Assembly (NCBI GenBank): GCA_039820405.1
Contig: JBCBQC010000031.1
Span: 1-64,000, forward strand
Source: CALLVY01 sp937899855
GTDB taxonomy: Bacteria > Bacteroidota > Bacteroidia > Chitinophagales > Saprospiraceae
DNA length: 64,000 nt
Direction of reading: 5' to 3'
The notes under the pieces: model-generated
The model's database searches: none
Seen by the model: the letters and a program-made list of their open reading frames with translations, nothing else
What the model was told of the DNA's origin: nothing
Shown: piece by piece, positions 33,407 to 42,500 of the stretch
Position numbering within the stretch: the first letter of the stretch is position 1
Layout of the letters: every line of letters starts with the position of its first letter
Position numbers and translations under genes: made by a program

Positions 33407-34507
33407 ATGAAAAGAATCAGAATCAACCGTGGAACCATCGGTTTGCGCTTCCGGCGTGGGGATTACCTGGGTTTCTTGCCCGCGGGTACCCACTGGGTCA
33501 GCTACTGGGACGAGATCAAACGCTACGATTTGGCCCAGCCCTTCGTGGCGCCCTGCGAGTTGAATCTGCTCCTGCAGGATAGTGGGCTGGCCTACGAGCT
33601 GCGGGTGGTGGAAGTGGCGGATCACGAATTGGTACTGCTCTACCAAAATGGCAACTATACACGCGTACTGCGCGCCGGTCGCCACGCCTTCTGGAACGGA
33701 TTGGTCGATTACGAATTCGTACGGATCGACCTGCGGGATTACGAAATCACCCAAGCCCTCGATGAGGCGACCCTCGACCATCCCGACCTGCAAGCCTTAC
33801 AGCAACGCTTCGTCGTGCAGGCTTACGAAAAGGGATTGCTCCTGGTGGATGGCAAATTCGAACGCGAGTTGGAAACGGGCGTTTACCGCTTCTGGAAAAA
33901 CGCGACCCAACTGAGCCTCGTCAAAGCCGACCTCCGGCAGTTGCAATTGGAGATGTCGGGTCAGGAACTCCTGACTAAGGACAAGGCCGCTCTGCGCATC
34001 AACTTCTACACCCAATACCGGGTGATCGACGTGCAGCGGACTTACCTGGACATCCACAATTTTGACCGCCAATTGTACATCCTCCTGCAGATGGCACTCC
34101 GGGAGTACGTCAGTGCCCTCAGCCTCGACGACTTGCTCGATCAAAAGGACGCGATCGGCGAACAGGTCCGGCAGAGCGTTCGGGAGAAAGCGACGGATTT
34201 GGGGGTGGAATTGATCCTTACGGGCATCCGTGACATCATCCTACCCGGCGACGTCAAGGAGATCATGAATCAGGTGTTGATTGCCCAAAAGCGCGCCCAA
34301 GCCAACATCATCACGCGACGGGAAGAAACGGCTTCGACGCGGAGCTTGCTCAATACCGCCAAGCTGATGGAGGACAATGGCATGCTGTTCAAACTCAAGG
34401 AAATGGAATACGTTGAAAAAATCGCCGATAAGATCAACACCATCTCCTTATCGGGTGGCGGCCAGGTCCTGGAGCAGCTCAAGGGCCTCTTCGGCACCGA
34501 AAAATAA
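33407..34507 (+). CDS. slipin/SPFH (band 7) family protein
   Basis: A 366-residue SPFH protein. The ATG at 33407 is chosen; an in-frame extension 73 codons upstream would read through structured noncoding sequence. The N-terminus (IRINRGTIGLRFRRGDY) lacks an obvious transmembrane helix. Residues ~160-320 form the SPFH domain with the conserved DVQRTYLDIHNFDRQLYI-like pattern and end in a helical GDVKEIMNQVLIAQKRAQA segment typical of slipins. Slipin-type proteins recur next to RtcB in RNA-repair loci of other bacteria. It may scaffold the repair enzymes, by context. RtcB follows after 51 bp, so they are co-transcribed. Confidence 0.82.
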   Translation: MKRIRINRGTIGLRFRRGDYLGFLPAGTHWVSYWDEIKRYDLAQPFVAPCELNLLLQDSGLAYELRVVEVADHELVLLYQNGNYTRVLRAGRHAFWNGLVDYEFVRIDLRDYEITQALDEATLDHPDLQALQQRFVVQAYEKGLLLVDGKFERELETGVYRFWKNATQLSLVKADLRQLQLEMSGQELLTKDKAALRINFYTQYRVIDVQRTYLDIHNFDRQLYILLQMALREYVSALSLDDLLDQKDAIGEQVRQSVREKATDLGVELILTGIRDIILPGDVKEIMNQVLIAQKRAQANIITRREETASTRSLLNTAKLMEDNGMLFKLKEMEYVEKIADKINTISLSGGGQVLEQLKGLFGTEK

Positions 34508-34516
34508 GTTAACCAC

Positions 34517-34541
34517 GGGTCCCGAAGGGAATTCGGGACCC
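34517..34541 (+). promoter_or_regulatory. strong hairpin between slipin and rtcB
   Basis: GGGTCCCGAA (34517-34526) and TTCGGGACCC (34532-34541) form a perfect 10-bp stem with the loop GGGAA. No T run follows, so it is not a plain terminator; it may be a processing site, a stability element, or sit near the rtcB ribosome entry (rtcB ATG at 34559). Confidence 0.6.
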
Positions 34542-34558
34542 ACCAAATAATTACCATC

Positions 34559-35719
34559 ATGTTACGAGTCATTTCCAGCGAACGGGTCCCCATCAAAATG
34601 TGGTTGACCGATATTGAAGACGGAGCGCTCGAACAGGCCAAGAACCTGGCCAACCTGCCCTTCGCCTTCAAGCACATCCCGATCATGCCGGACAGCCACC
34701 AGGGCTACGGCATGCCGATCGGCTCGATCCTGGCCACCAAGGACGTGGTGGTGCCGAATGCGGTAGGGGTAGACATCGGCTGTGGCATGTGCGCCCTACC
34801 GACCCAACTGACCGACATCACTACCGCCGACCTCAAGCGTGCGATGGGGGAGGCCCGGCAACGGATTCCTTTGGGATTCAATTGGCACGAGGAGGCACAG
34901 GACGAATCCTGGATGCCGGAAGGAGCGGCGGAGCTGCCCATCGTCAGCCGGCACTACGCCAAGGCCCGCAAGCAGGTCGGTAGCCTCGGTGGGGGCAACC
35001 ACTTTATCGAGATTCAAAAGGGATCGGATGGTCGGATCTGGTTGATGATCCACTCGGGTAGCCGCAACCTGGGGTACAATGTCGCCAAGTTCTACAACGA
35101 ACGCGCCATCGCCCTCAACGAGCGTTACCACTCCGTGGTGACCAAAAAGTTGGAATTGGCTTTCCTGCCCATTGAGACCCAGGTGGCCAAGGATTACCTC
35201 CGCGAGATGGACTACTGCGTCCGCTTTGCCTACGCCAATCGCAAGCTGATGATGACCCGCTTGGTAGAAGCCTTGCGGCTGGTCCTGGGAGACTTTGACC
35301 ACGGCGAAATCATCAACAAATCGCACAACTTTGCGGCTTGGGAAGCGCACTACGGCGAAACGGTACTCGTCCACCGCAAAGGGGCAACCCGGGCCTTCAC
35401 CGACGAACTCGGGATGATTCCGGGCTCGCAGGGAACCCACTCCTACATCGTTCGGGGCTTGGGCAATCCCGAGAGCTTCAATTCCTGTTCCCACGGAGCG
35501 GGTCGTAAATTGGGTCGCAAGCAAGCCCGGCGCGAGCTGGACCTCCAGACCGAGATCGACTTGCTCAACGAACGGGGCGTCATCCACTCTATCCGTCACG
35601 TCAAAGATTTGGACGAAGCCACGAGTGCTTACAAAGACATCAATGTGGTAATGGAAAATCAAAAGGACCTGGCGGAGATTGTGGTGGAGCTTTCCCCCCT
35701 GGCGGTACTAAAGGGCTGA
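34559..35719 (+). CDS. rtcB: RNA-splicing/repair ligase RtcB
   Basis: A 386-residue RtcB, which joins RNA 2',3'-cyclic phosphate or 3'-phosphate ends to 5'-OH ends using GTP and Mn2+. Key residues are present: D72 and C75 in GVDIGCG, the GGGNHF motif (144-149), H312 in CSHGAGRKLGR (the GMP-accepting histidine) and the PDSHQGYG motif near residue 44. It is the shorter bacterial form. No RtcA cyclase is encoded beside it, unlike the E. coli rtcBA pair. It closes the Ro-like/ncRNA/slipin operon and is followed by a strong terminator. Confidence 0.95.
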   Translation: MLRVISSERVPIKMWLTDIEDGALEQAKNLANLPFAFKHIPIMPDSHQGYGMPIGSILATKDVVVPNAVGVDIGCGMCALPTQLTDITTADLKRAMGEARQRIPLGFNWHEEAQDESWMPEGAAELPIVSRHYAKARKQVGSLGGGNHFIEIQKGSDGRIWLMIHSGSRNLGYNVAKFYNERAIALNERYHSVVTKKLELAFLPIETQVAKDYLREMDYCVRFAYANRKLMMTRLVEALRLVLGDFDHGEIINKSHNFAAWEAHYGETVLVHRKGATRAFTDELGMIPGSQGTHSYIVRGLGNPESFNSCSHGAGRKLGRKQARRELDLQTEIDLLNERGVIHSIRHVKDLDEATSAYKDINVVMENQKDLAEIVVELSPLAVLKG

Positions 35720-35767
35720 GTCCTTCCGAGCGAGGGGCCACTTATCCTTCTCAACCCCCTCACCAAC

Positions 35768-35805
35768 GACGCAGTGGAGCCAGGCCCCACTGCGTCTTCT
35801 TTTTT
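35768..35805 (+). terminator. intrinsic terminator of the RNA-repair operon
   Basis: GACGCAGTGG (35768-35777) pairs perfectly with CCACTGCGTC (35787-35796) and is followed by TTCTTTTTT. It abuts the stop codon of the convergent reverse transcriptase gene. Confidence 0.88.
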
Positions 35806-37348
35806 ACCACAGTTTCCAGAATGGCCTGTCCCGATCCTTTTTCGGGGGCCTGTCCCGATCTTTTTTCTGATCCTGATCTCGATTCGCTTGGGAGGTGTCG
35901 GTAGCTTTTTTGGGCCATTTAAAATCCAGTTTTGGTCCCTGGGATGGCTTGTTCTTGGGCGGGGTCAGGCTTTTCAATGTATCGATAAACCGCTGCCCCT
36001 GTTCGGGCTTGACCATGCGGACAAAATTGGCGTAGCCCCATACCGCCGCCAGTACATTGGGGCTGCTGCCCCATTTTTTACCCTCCCAACCATCGCGTTT
36101 GATCTGGTGCAGTAGGGCGCGAAACTTGCGCAGCGTCCGGCGGTCCACACCGAGTTGATCGTTGACGACCAGGCCGGTCACCTCCTGGCGACCGCCCCGC
36201 CGCATGAGGCGAAACTTATCGGGGTGGAGCTTAAAGCCCTCGTCCTCGCTAATCCGCTCGATGCGCCATTTGAGCTTGGCCCAGTCGCGGGCGGCCTCGC
36301 CCGAGGCCGAAAAGCTGAGGTCATCGGCGTAACGGGTGTAGGCGTAGCCCAGTTTTTGAGCCGCCCCACTCAGTCGCCGGTCCAAACGGTAACAGAGGAT
36401 GTTGGTGATGACCGGACTGCTGGGGGCACCCTGGGGCAATTTGCGGTCCCCCCGCGCCACGAAGTAGTGCTGCCCATCCAGCTCGACCTTTTGTACTTCG
36501 GGTTCGGTACAAATGACGCTGAGGATGGTAGCGATGTGATCGGAGTAGCCCAGGTTTTTGAACAGGCCTTTGACCCGTGGGTAGTTGATGGTGGGGAAAA
36601 AATCTTTAAAATCGAAATTCAGGACCAGTTCCTGACCCACGTGATCCCGGGCATTGCTCAGGATGGAGCGCTCGGGTGCAAAGCCGTGGGCTTTTTCGTG
36701 GATGGGAACCCGTTGGAGAATGTGCTCCATGATCCAGTACTGGGCGGCTTTGAGGCGGGGCATCGGAGCGGAAATCAACCGCTGGCCACCCGATTTCTTG
36801 GGCAGGTAAAAACGCTGGTAGTGGTTGACCTTGCTGACCCGGCGGTGATAGGCGAGAAAGCGCAGTTCCCCCACGCTGATCTGCATGGCTTGGGCCAGGG
36901 CTTCGGCATCTCTGAAATCGGGCAGTTGGTACCGTTGCAAGCGCTCGGGCAGGCTGGCCTTATTGGACAACCCTTTGGAGACTTCCTCACCCAGGTACAA
37001 GATTTCGCGCTGCTTGCGTCGTTCCCACAGCTGGGTCCGCAGTTGGCGGTCGCGTTCGCGCTTTTCCCGGTTGAGCCGCTGCTGCTCCCGCGATTCGGCC
37101 ATGCGCTTTTTGCGGTATTCGGCCAGCAGCTTTTCGGGGTCCTCCAGCTTGCGTTGGCGGGCGCTGAGTTCCCGCAACTCCTTTTGCAATTCGGTTTTGC
37201 GTTCGATCAGATAAGCGGGTAGGCTGGGCTGATCGGCATTGCGCTGCCAAAAGCCCAAGCGCTGCATCTCCAGGAGAATAAACTCCTCCCGCGAACTGCT
37301 GCGGATTAAATCGTACAATTCCTGACGGGTTCTCGGTTGTTCACTCAC
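35804..37348 (-). CDS. retron reverse transcriptase, Mx162-like
   Basis: A 514-residue retron RT. Residues ~1-140 form a charged coiled-coil extension, as long N-terminal regions do in myxobacterial retron RTs. The RT core starts near 150 and shows the retron NAxxH signature (NARDH, 232-236), D246 in NFDFKDFF, the KLPQGAPSSP motif, YADD (340-343) and the VTG motif (390-392). Several stretches match what I recall of the Myxococcus Mx162 RT (LRFLAYHR, KAAQYW, AHGF..RSIL, GFKLHPDK). A basic tail repeats KKDRDRP twice. Two msr-msd-like RNAs lie directly upstream (37404-37833). It makes msDNA from them. Confidence 0.92.
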   Translation of the reverse strand: MSEQPRTRQELYDLIRSSSREEFILLEMQRLGFWQRNADQPSLPAYLIERKTELQKELRELSARQRKLEDPEKLLAEYRKKRMAESREQQRLNREKRERDRQLRTQLWERRKQREILYLGEEVSKGLSNKASLPERLQRYQLPDFRDAEALAQAMQISVGELRFLAYHRRVSKVNHYQRFYLPKKSGGQRLISAPMPRLKAAQYWIMEHILQRVPIHEKAHGFAPERSILSNARDHVGQELVLNFDFKDFFPTINYPRVKGLFKNLGYSDHIATILSVICTEPEVQKVELDGQHYFVARGDRKLPQGAPSSPVITNILCYRLDRRLSGAAQKLGYAYTRYADDLSFSASGEAARDWAKLKWRIERISEDEGFKLHPDKFRLMRRGGRQEVTGLVVNDQLGVDRRTLRKFRALLHQIKRDGWEGKKWGSSPNVLAAVWGYANFVRMVKPEQGQRFIDTLKSLTPPKNKPSQGPKLDFKWPKKATDTSQANRDQDQKKDRDRPPKKDRDRPFWKLW

Positions 37349-37403
37349 GGCGGTATGGCGGTTTTAAGTAGTAAGCAAAGAAAAGGGGAAAGCACCCGAC
37401 GCG

Positions 37404-37591
37404 ACTTCGTACAAGCTTCCGACCGGAGGGCTCCACTCCAAGCGGTCATGTAATAGCGAGCTTATTGACTTTGCAAAAGTCAAACTGCAATGGCTTGCTA
37501 TTACATTAGACCGCACTGTAAAGAGCCGGCCGGTGACGTATGCGTAGTTAATCGGCACGGACGACGAAACATCGCCCCGGTGGCAAGTTCT
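37404..37591 (-). ncRNA. retron msr-msd RNA, copy A (next to the RT)
   Basis: Transcribed with the RT, ending about 56 nt before its start codon. In RNA orientation there is an a1-like arm (ACCGGGG, 37576-37582 region), small msr hairpins including GCCGA/CGGC, then the msd stem: clamp GCGGTC/GACCGC (37509-37514 with 37442-37447), a TGTAATAGC/GCTATTACA helix with three further pairs, and an apical TTGACTTT/AAAGTCAA hairpin. The 3' end pairs with a1 through CCTCCGGT. Outside the stem it is nearly identical to copy B. Confidence 0.85.
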
Positions 37592-37645
37592 GCGGTCGGG
37601 GCTTTCCCATGATTTCAATAAGTTACAACCGAACTCCAGTCCATC

Positions 37646-37833
37646 ACTTCGTACGAGCTATTGACCGGGGGGCTCCACTCCAAGCGGTCATACTATGGTA
37701 CACTAGTTGACTTCGCGGAAGTCAACCTGCAACAGTGTACCATAGTATAAGACCGCACTGTAAAGAGCCGACCGGTGACGTATGCGTAGTTAATCGGCAC
37801 GGACGACGAAACATCGCCCCAGTGGCAAGTTTT
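37646..37833 (-). ncRNA. retron msr-msd RNA, copy B
   Basis: A second copy 242 bp upstream of copy A. The msr flank (about 80 nt) and the a2-side flank match copy A almost base for base, but the msd stem is different in sequence and perfectly paired: a 15-bp helix (37690-37704 with 37734-37748) beginning ATACTATGG, topped by GTTGACTTC/GAAGTCAAC with a 3-nt loop. The clamp GCGGTC/GACCGC (37684-37689, 37751-37756) is kept. The a1/a2 pairing is retained with compensating changes. It starts about 57 nt after the SWIM gene stop. Confidence 0.85.
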
Positions 37834-37889
37834 GGAAGCACCGTCACTTTTGACGGGCGGGGCCGGAGCCCGGTTGTGTTCTTTATCGG

Positions 37890-39527
37890 CTAGGCGCCCC
37901 CTTGGGCGTAGCGCAGACGGGTTGCGAGAATGTGCTCGCAAGGACCCTGATATAATTTATTTTTGACGTAAAAGCGGCACTGGCAGGTGGCCGCGACGAG
38001 GCGTTGGTCGCGGTCGATGGTCAGCTCCGTGTAGTAGGTCTGATTGCCATCCCGTACCTCGCCCTTGAGCAGGATCCCCGTTTCGGTGGGGATCGCCCGT
38101 ACCTTGACGGCGTTTTGCTGGAGGAGGCGCTGGGCTTGGGCTTCGCGTTCGTTGGCAAAGCGCAGGTTTTCGAAGGGCAAGGGCTCGCGACTCAATTCCC
38201 GGACGCGGTAGACGTCCTTGTTGAGGTCGTAAATCACGCGGCCCGCCTGGGCGTAGGCGCTCAGGGCTCCCTTGACGATGGCCCGGTCCAGTTGTAACTT
38301 CTGGGCCAGCTCATCGGCGGTGGCGCTCCAGGTTTCCCGGAGGGCGTTGAATACTTGGCTTTTGGTGTACAAATCCACCTGGGCACGCGGGGCGAGGAGG
38401 TCGAACTGACCCGCTCGCGACCAATCGTTTTTCGTCCAACCCGATAGGCCCAAGGTAAAATTCAGGTGGCCCAGGTCGGCGATAAAAAAGGAGGGGAGAC
38501 CCGTACCCAGCAAGCGTACTTTAAAGCGCTGAGCAATTGGAATCAGCCGTTCGAGGATCAGCAGACGTCGCCGTCCCCAAATGCGGATTTCCGTGGCCTC
38601 CGGTCCGTGATAGATACTGCGTGGACAGGTGAGGTGGGTATTCCAGGGTTCAAAAACCAGTTGAATGGGTTCGCCGGGCCGCAGTTGGAAACGAATCGAC
38701 CGGGGGCCGGTTTTTTCCAGTTTGCGGCGCAGTATAAAACACAGGTTGTAAATGTCCATTGGGTGCAAGTTCAGCTCCACACTCGGTAGCGTCATGGCGG
38801 AGCTGACCTGGAGAAAACCCCGAACCCAACTGTCGGGCAAGTCGATTTTAAGCTCTTTGAACGCTTCCTCCCGCTCGGTCTCCACCGCAAAGCCACCGGG
38901 GTCGACCACCAAGTCGGTTCGTTTGTAATTGCGAATCTTTTGAAACTCCTGATACAGGGCATCGGAGTAATCGACGTTGGTGGTACCACAGCTGAATTCC
39001 TCGATTTTATCAAACACCTCGTAGCTGCAACCCAGGCGTCCGTAGCTCGATTCGTCCTGACTAAAGCACTCAAAAAAGACTTCGTCGGGATGTACCGTGA
39101 TGACGGGGTCCAATACAAACCAGGCGTCGCGGTCTCTTTTGTAGATGTAGCTGAAATATTGTTGTCGCGCTTTGTGAAAAGGGCCCATCACCCGGTGGGA
39201 CTGGCGATTGATGTCGCGGAGTTCCGCTTGGATGCGCTCGCTCTTGGCACGGACGGTTTCGTTTTCGGCCAGCAGGTTTTGCAGGTATTCTTGCTCGTGT
39301 TCGGCCGCCCAGGCTTTGTACGCTTCGCGGTCTTTGGGACGCCAGCGCAGGTCGGATACCACCACCGCGTGAAGGGCCGAAATGGCTTCGCGGAAGGACA
39401 ATTTTTTCCCCAGGGTCCCCCGAAAAAAGGTAGGACTGCGTAAGGTATCCGGTGCGAAGGACATGCTGGTCTGCGAGGTACTGCTCGCCACGCTGGAATT
39501 ACCGCTGTATTTGTACTGAAACTGCAT
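37890..39527 (-). CDS. retron-associated winged-helix/SWIM zinc-finger protein
   Basis: A 545-residue protein. The ATG at 39527 (MQFQYKYSG) lies 12 bp after the WGR gene stop and is preferred over an upstream ATG inside that gene. The N-terminal ~370 residues are not recognised. A winged-helix-like segment follows at about 400-460 (SATADELAQKLQLDR, AGRVIYDLNKDVYRV). The C-terminus holds a SWIM zinc finger CxC-x12-CxH (C515, C517, C530, H532). From memory, retrons of the type numbered XIII carry winged-helix/SWIM and WGR partner genes, which fits this operon. It may bind nucleic acid or msDNA and act as sensor or effector. Confidence 0.8.
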   Translation of the reverse strand: MQFQYKYSGNSSVASSTSQTSMSFAPDTLRSPTFFRGTLGKKLSFREAISALHAVVVSDLRWRPKDREAYKAWAAEHEQEYLQNLLAENETVRAKSERIQAELRDINRQSHRVMGPFHKARQQYFSYIYKRDRDAWFVLDPVITVHPDEVFFECFSQDESSYGRLGCSYEVFDKIEEFSCGTTNVDYSDALYQEFQKIRNYKRTDLVVDPGGFAVETEREEAFKELKIDLPDSWVRGFLQVSSAMTLPSVELNLHPMDIYNLCFILRRKLEKTGPRSIRFQLRPGEPIQLVFEPWNTHLTCPRSIYHGPEATEIRIWGRRRLLILERLIPIAQRFKVRLLGTGLPSFFIADLGHLNFTLGLSGWTKNDWSRAGQFDLLAPRAQVDLYTKSQVFNALRETWSATADELAQKLQLDRAIVKGALSAYAQAGRVIYDLNKDVYRVRELSREPLPFENLRFANEREAQAQRLLQQNAVKVRAIPTETGILLKGEVRDGNQTYYTELTIDRDQRLVAATCQCRFYVKNKLYQGPCEHILATRLRYAQGGA

Positions 39528-39538
39528 ACTCCGCGTTT

Positions 39539-42500
39539 TTAAGGGTTCGAAATTTCCGTTCTTCCCGCGTAGGGGGCGTAATCGTGAATGCGCAAGGGCA
39601 AATCCAAGTCGGGAAAGTGCTGACGCAGGTCCAACAAAATTTGGATACAACGGGCCTTGTCCTCAATCGAAAAGGTAGCGGACTGGCGACCAATGACTTC
39701 GGCGACCAAACGCGCGCTGCGTTCGCTCTTGAGGGCTTCTTGCTGTAAAAAAGCGAAGATCCGTTTTTTGGCCACCCGCGATTTGTTGACCCCCGCGAGC
39801 ACGGCGTAAAAGTAATGCCGCAATTGCTCCATGTGTTCCGGTCGGTCGGCCGCAAAACGCTCCAGGTAATTGGAGGCAAATTGCTGAAGACTGGGGGAGG
39901 GGTGCTGACTCAGTTGTAAGAGGTACTGTTCGCCATTTTCGCGTTTGAAGTAACGAGTAATCATCTCCTGGCCAAATTGCTGGACGGCAGGTTGGACCGA
40001 ATCGCAGATGCTGACGACGATCTCGGGTGTCCAGTCTTCCTCCGTCGGTTCCCGCCGAAAATAATCAAAGGCAAAGTCGCGACTGTCCGCCCACTTGGCA
40101 TCCATCAGGCGGACGGCTTCCCCCAGTTCGGCAATCATGCGTTCCCGTTGCTCCCGGTAATACTGCCAGACCCATTCCCGGACCGCACGCATTTCGTTGT
40201 CCCCCAATTTGACGATCTGGCGGAGCGTCAGTTCGGAGCCATCGGCAAAGTGCTGGAGGTAGTGCTGTCCCACGGCGTGGGCGGCTTTGCGAGGGGCAAA
40301 GAGCAATTGAAGGGCCCGCTGGCGGCCGATGCTGCCCAGGTAAGTACCCAGGCGAACCGTTAGGAGTTCGATCAAATCGGCGTCGCGTCCGGGGGCGTTT
40401 TCTTTGCGAAGTAGGTGGGGCGCGAGTTCGCCGCAGAGTGTATCTCCCACCCGGGCTTCCCGCCGGATCAAGCGATCGACGAGGGGCAGCACCGCCCGCC
40501 GCACTTCGGCGTGGGGCGACAGACAAAGTCCGACGATCAGGTCCAGTTGGCCGAATAAGCTTTCATCGCTAAAGCGATTCAGGAGTTCGACTCCGGTCCG
40601 ACGCAAGTCGGGGATGCTGCCGTTGATGAGGCCCAGTAGGAGGCCATCGGGCCAGCTTTCGGGAGGGCTTTGGTGGTGGAGTAAAATCCGGGCGCCAAAG
40701 TTTTGGACTTCGGCCAGGGGATGGCTCAGGAGGTGTTGGACGAGTTGGAAACTCGCGTGATATAGGAGGCTGGGGAAATGTTTTTCTAGTAATTGGCCGG
40801 CTTGTAGCAGACACCGGCGTTCCGTGGCGTCGCTCTGCTGATCCGCTTCGTTCATCCTTCCGATGGCCCGGGTAATGGTGGTGGTTTGGACCGTTTCGGG
40901 GAGGGTCAGGGCCGTAAGGGAGTGGTCGAGCCACTCGGATACGGTTTCCCAGGGGCTAAACAGCAGGGGAGCGATAAAGTCAGCCGCTTGGAAAAAGCGT
41001 TCCTTTTGGTCATCCACCCACTCCATGCCTTGTTGGCGCGCCTCCGCGAGGGAGCAGCGCAATAAGGCTTGGAGGAGGGGAATGGATGGTTCGTCGGCAC
41101 GGTACCACTGGCGCGCCAGTTCAAGACCAAATTGGGTACTAACTTTATATTCTTTGCTTAGCAATAGGGAAAGAAAATCCGCATCGATGAGGGGAAGCAC
41201 GGCGGCTAGATTGGCGCGCGCTGCCTTTACCGCAAATTCGTGGACTACCCGGCTACGGCTCTCGGCGAGTAGGTGGAGCAGCCCCGCTACTTGGCGGTCC
41301 CACAATTCTGGGAAGGCCTCTTCGCGTTCGGCGGGGAGGGGGCTCAGAGCGGTGTGTGAGTCGCGATAGATCCACTGGTGGCGACCGTTTGCCCGGCGGT
41401 AGCGCGGGCTGTTGCGGTAGAGGATTTCGTTGAAGACGGACCAGGAGGCGAAGGGGGAGAAAAAAGTTTTAATGGCATTGGAGTACCAATTGCCGTTGGC
41501 ATCCCGACCGTATTCGTAACGGGTCGTACTGAAGGTATTTTTTTCGTCCGCATCGGAAAAAGAAAGTAAAATCGCCACGGCGAGGGGGACATAATTGGGG
41601 TCGCCGACTTGGCCCTTGCGGTAGAGGTTGCGCCAGGTCCGGCGGGTGAGGTAGGCCTTGGTTTGGCGCGAAAAGCCCACCCGGCTTTGGGGATGTTTTA
41701 TCTCTTGAGCAATCCGTACCCACTGCCCGTCGAGCCGAAGCCCTCGGTAGGGCGAGTGGTCGAAAAAAGCGGGCTGTTTTTCGATCTGGTAAGCCAGGGT
41801 GCCGAGTAGCCGAAAGTCGTTGCGGAACTCGGCTGCCTTGTACAATTGCCGGAGGGACTTGAAGTAGCCCCCGCCCCGAAAAGATACCTCACCACACCAA
41901 CGAAGCAGGGCCCGATGAACGGTGGCCTGACCGCTGGCGAGGAGGTACAATTGAGCAATGGAATGATAAGCTTGTTTAGCGTTGGTCAACTCGTCCTCGA
42001 TGGCGCTCCGGATGGCCGCCTCCGCGTCGTCGGTGCGCAGCGCATCCCGGTAGGCGAGGGGCAGTTGGTCGTGGACGCGCCGGAGGAAGGTCTCCCGCTC
42101 CGGACCGTCGAGGAGGGCCAGCTTGGCCTCCTGGACCAGGTGGTAAAGGGCCGAGTCGGGCGTACAGTTGGCTTCGATCTCCAGCAACTTGGGCAGGGCA
42201 CGGGCATCGCCGCAGCGGCCGAGGGCCCAGACCAGGCTGTAGGTCAGTTGGGGGTCGAAGGTCGAGGCTATTTTTAAAAGGAAAGGAACTCCATCCGCGA
42301 AGTGTAGTTCTCCCATTCGCCAAACCAGACGGCTCAGCGATCGCTTCTCTCTGCTGTTTGGATCCTTTGAGCTGTTAAAGCGTGGTATGTTTGAAGATGG
42401 AGTATCCTTATCCCGTGCGTTCCCACCCGTAAGTCGGCGGAAAATATTCCAGACCGAATTATCGCGGGTGACGGCCCGTGGGCCCTCCCCGGACTCGGGG

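Noticed and set aside
37404..37833. Repeats read as terminal inverted repeats or MITEs of a transposon
   Set aside because: They are direct copies with internal msd-type stems, sit exactly where retron RNA is expected, and have no target-site duplication or transposase.
37364..37941. Two ~83-codon minus-strand frames with similar proteins in the retron intergenic region
   Set aside because: Their similarity comes from the duplicated msr-msd RNA; the frames run across base-paired stems and the peptides look random.
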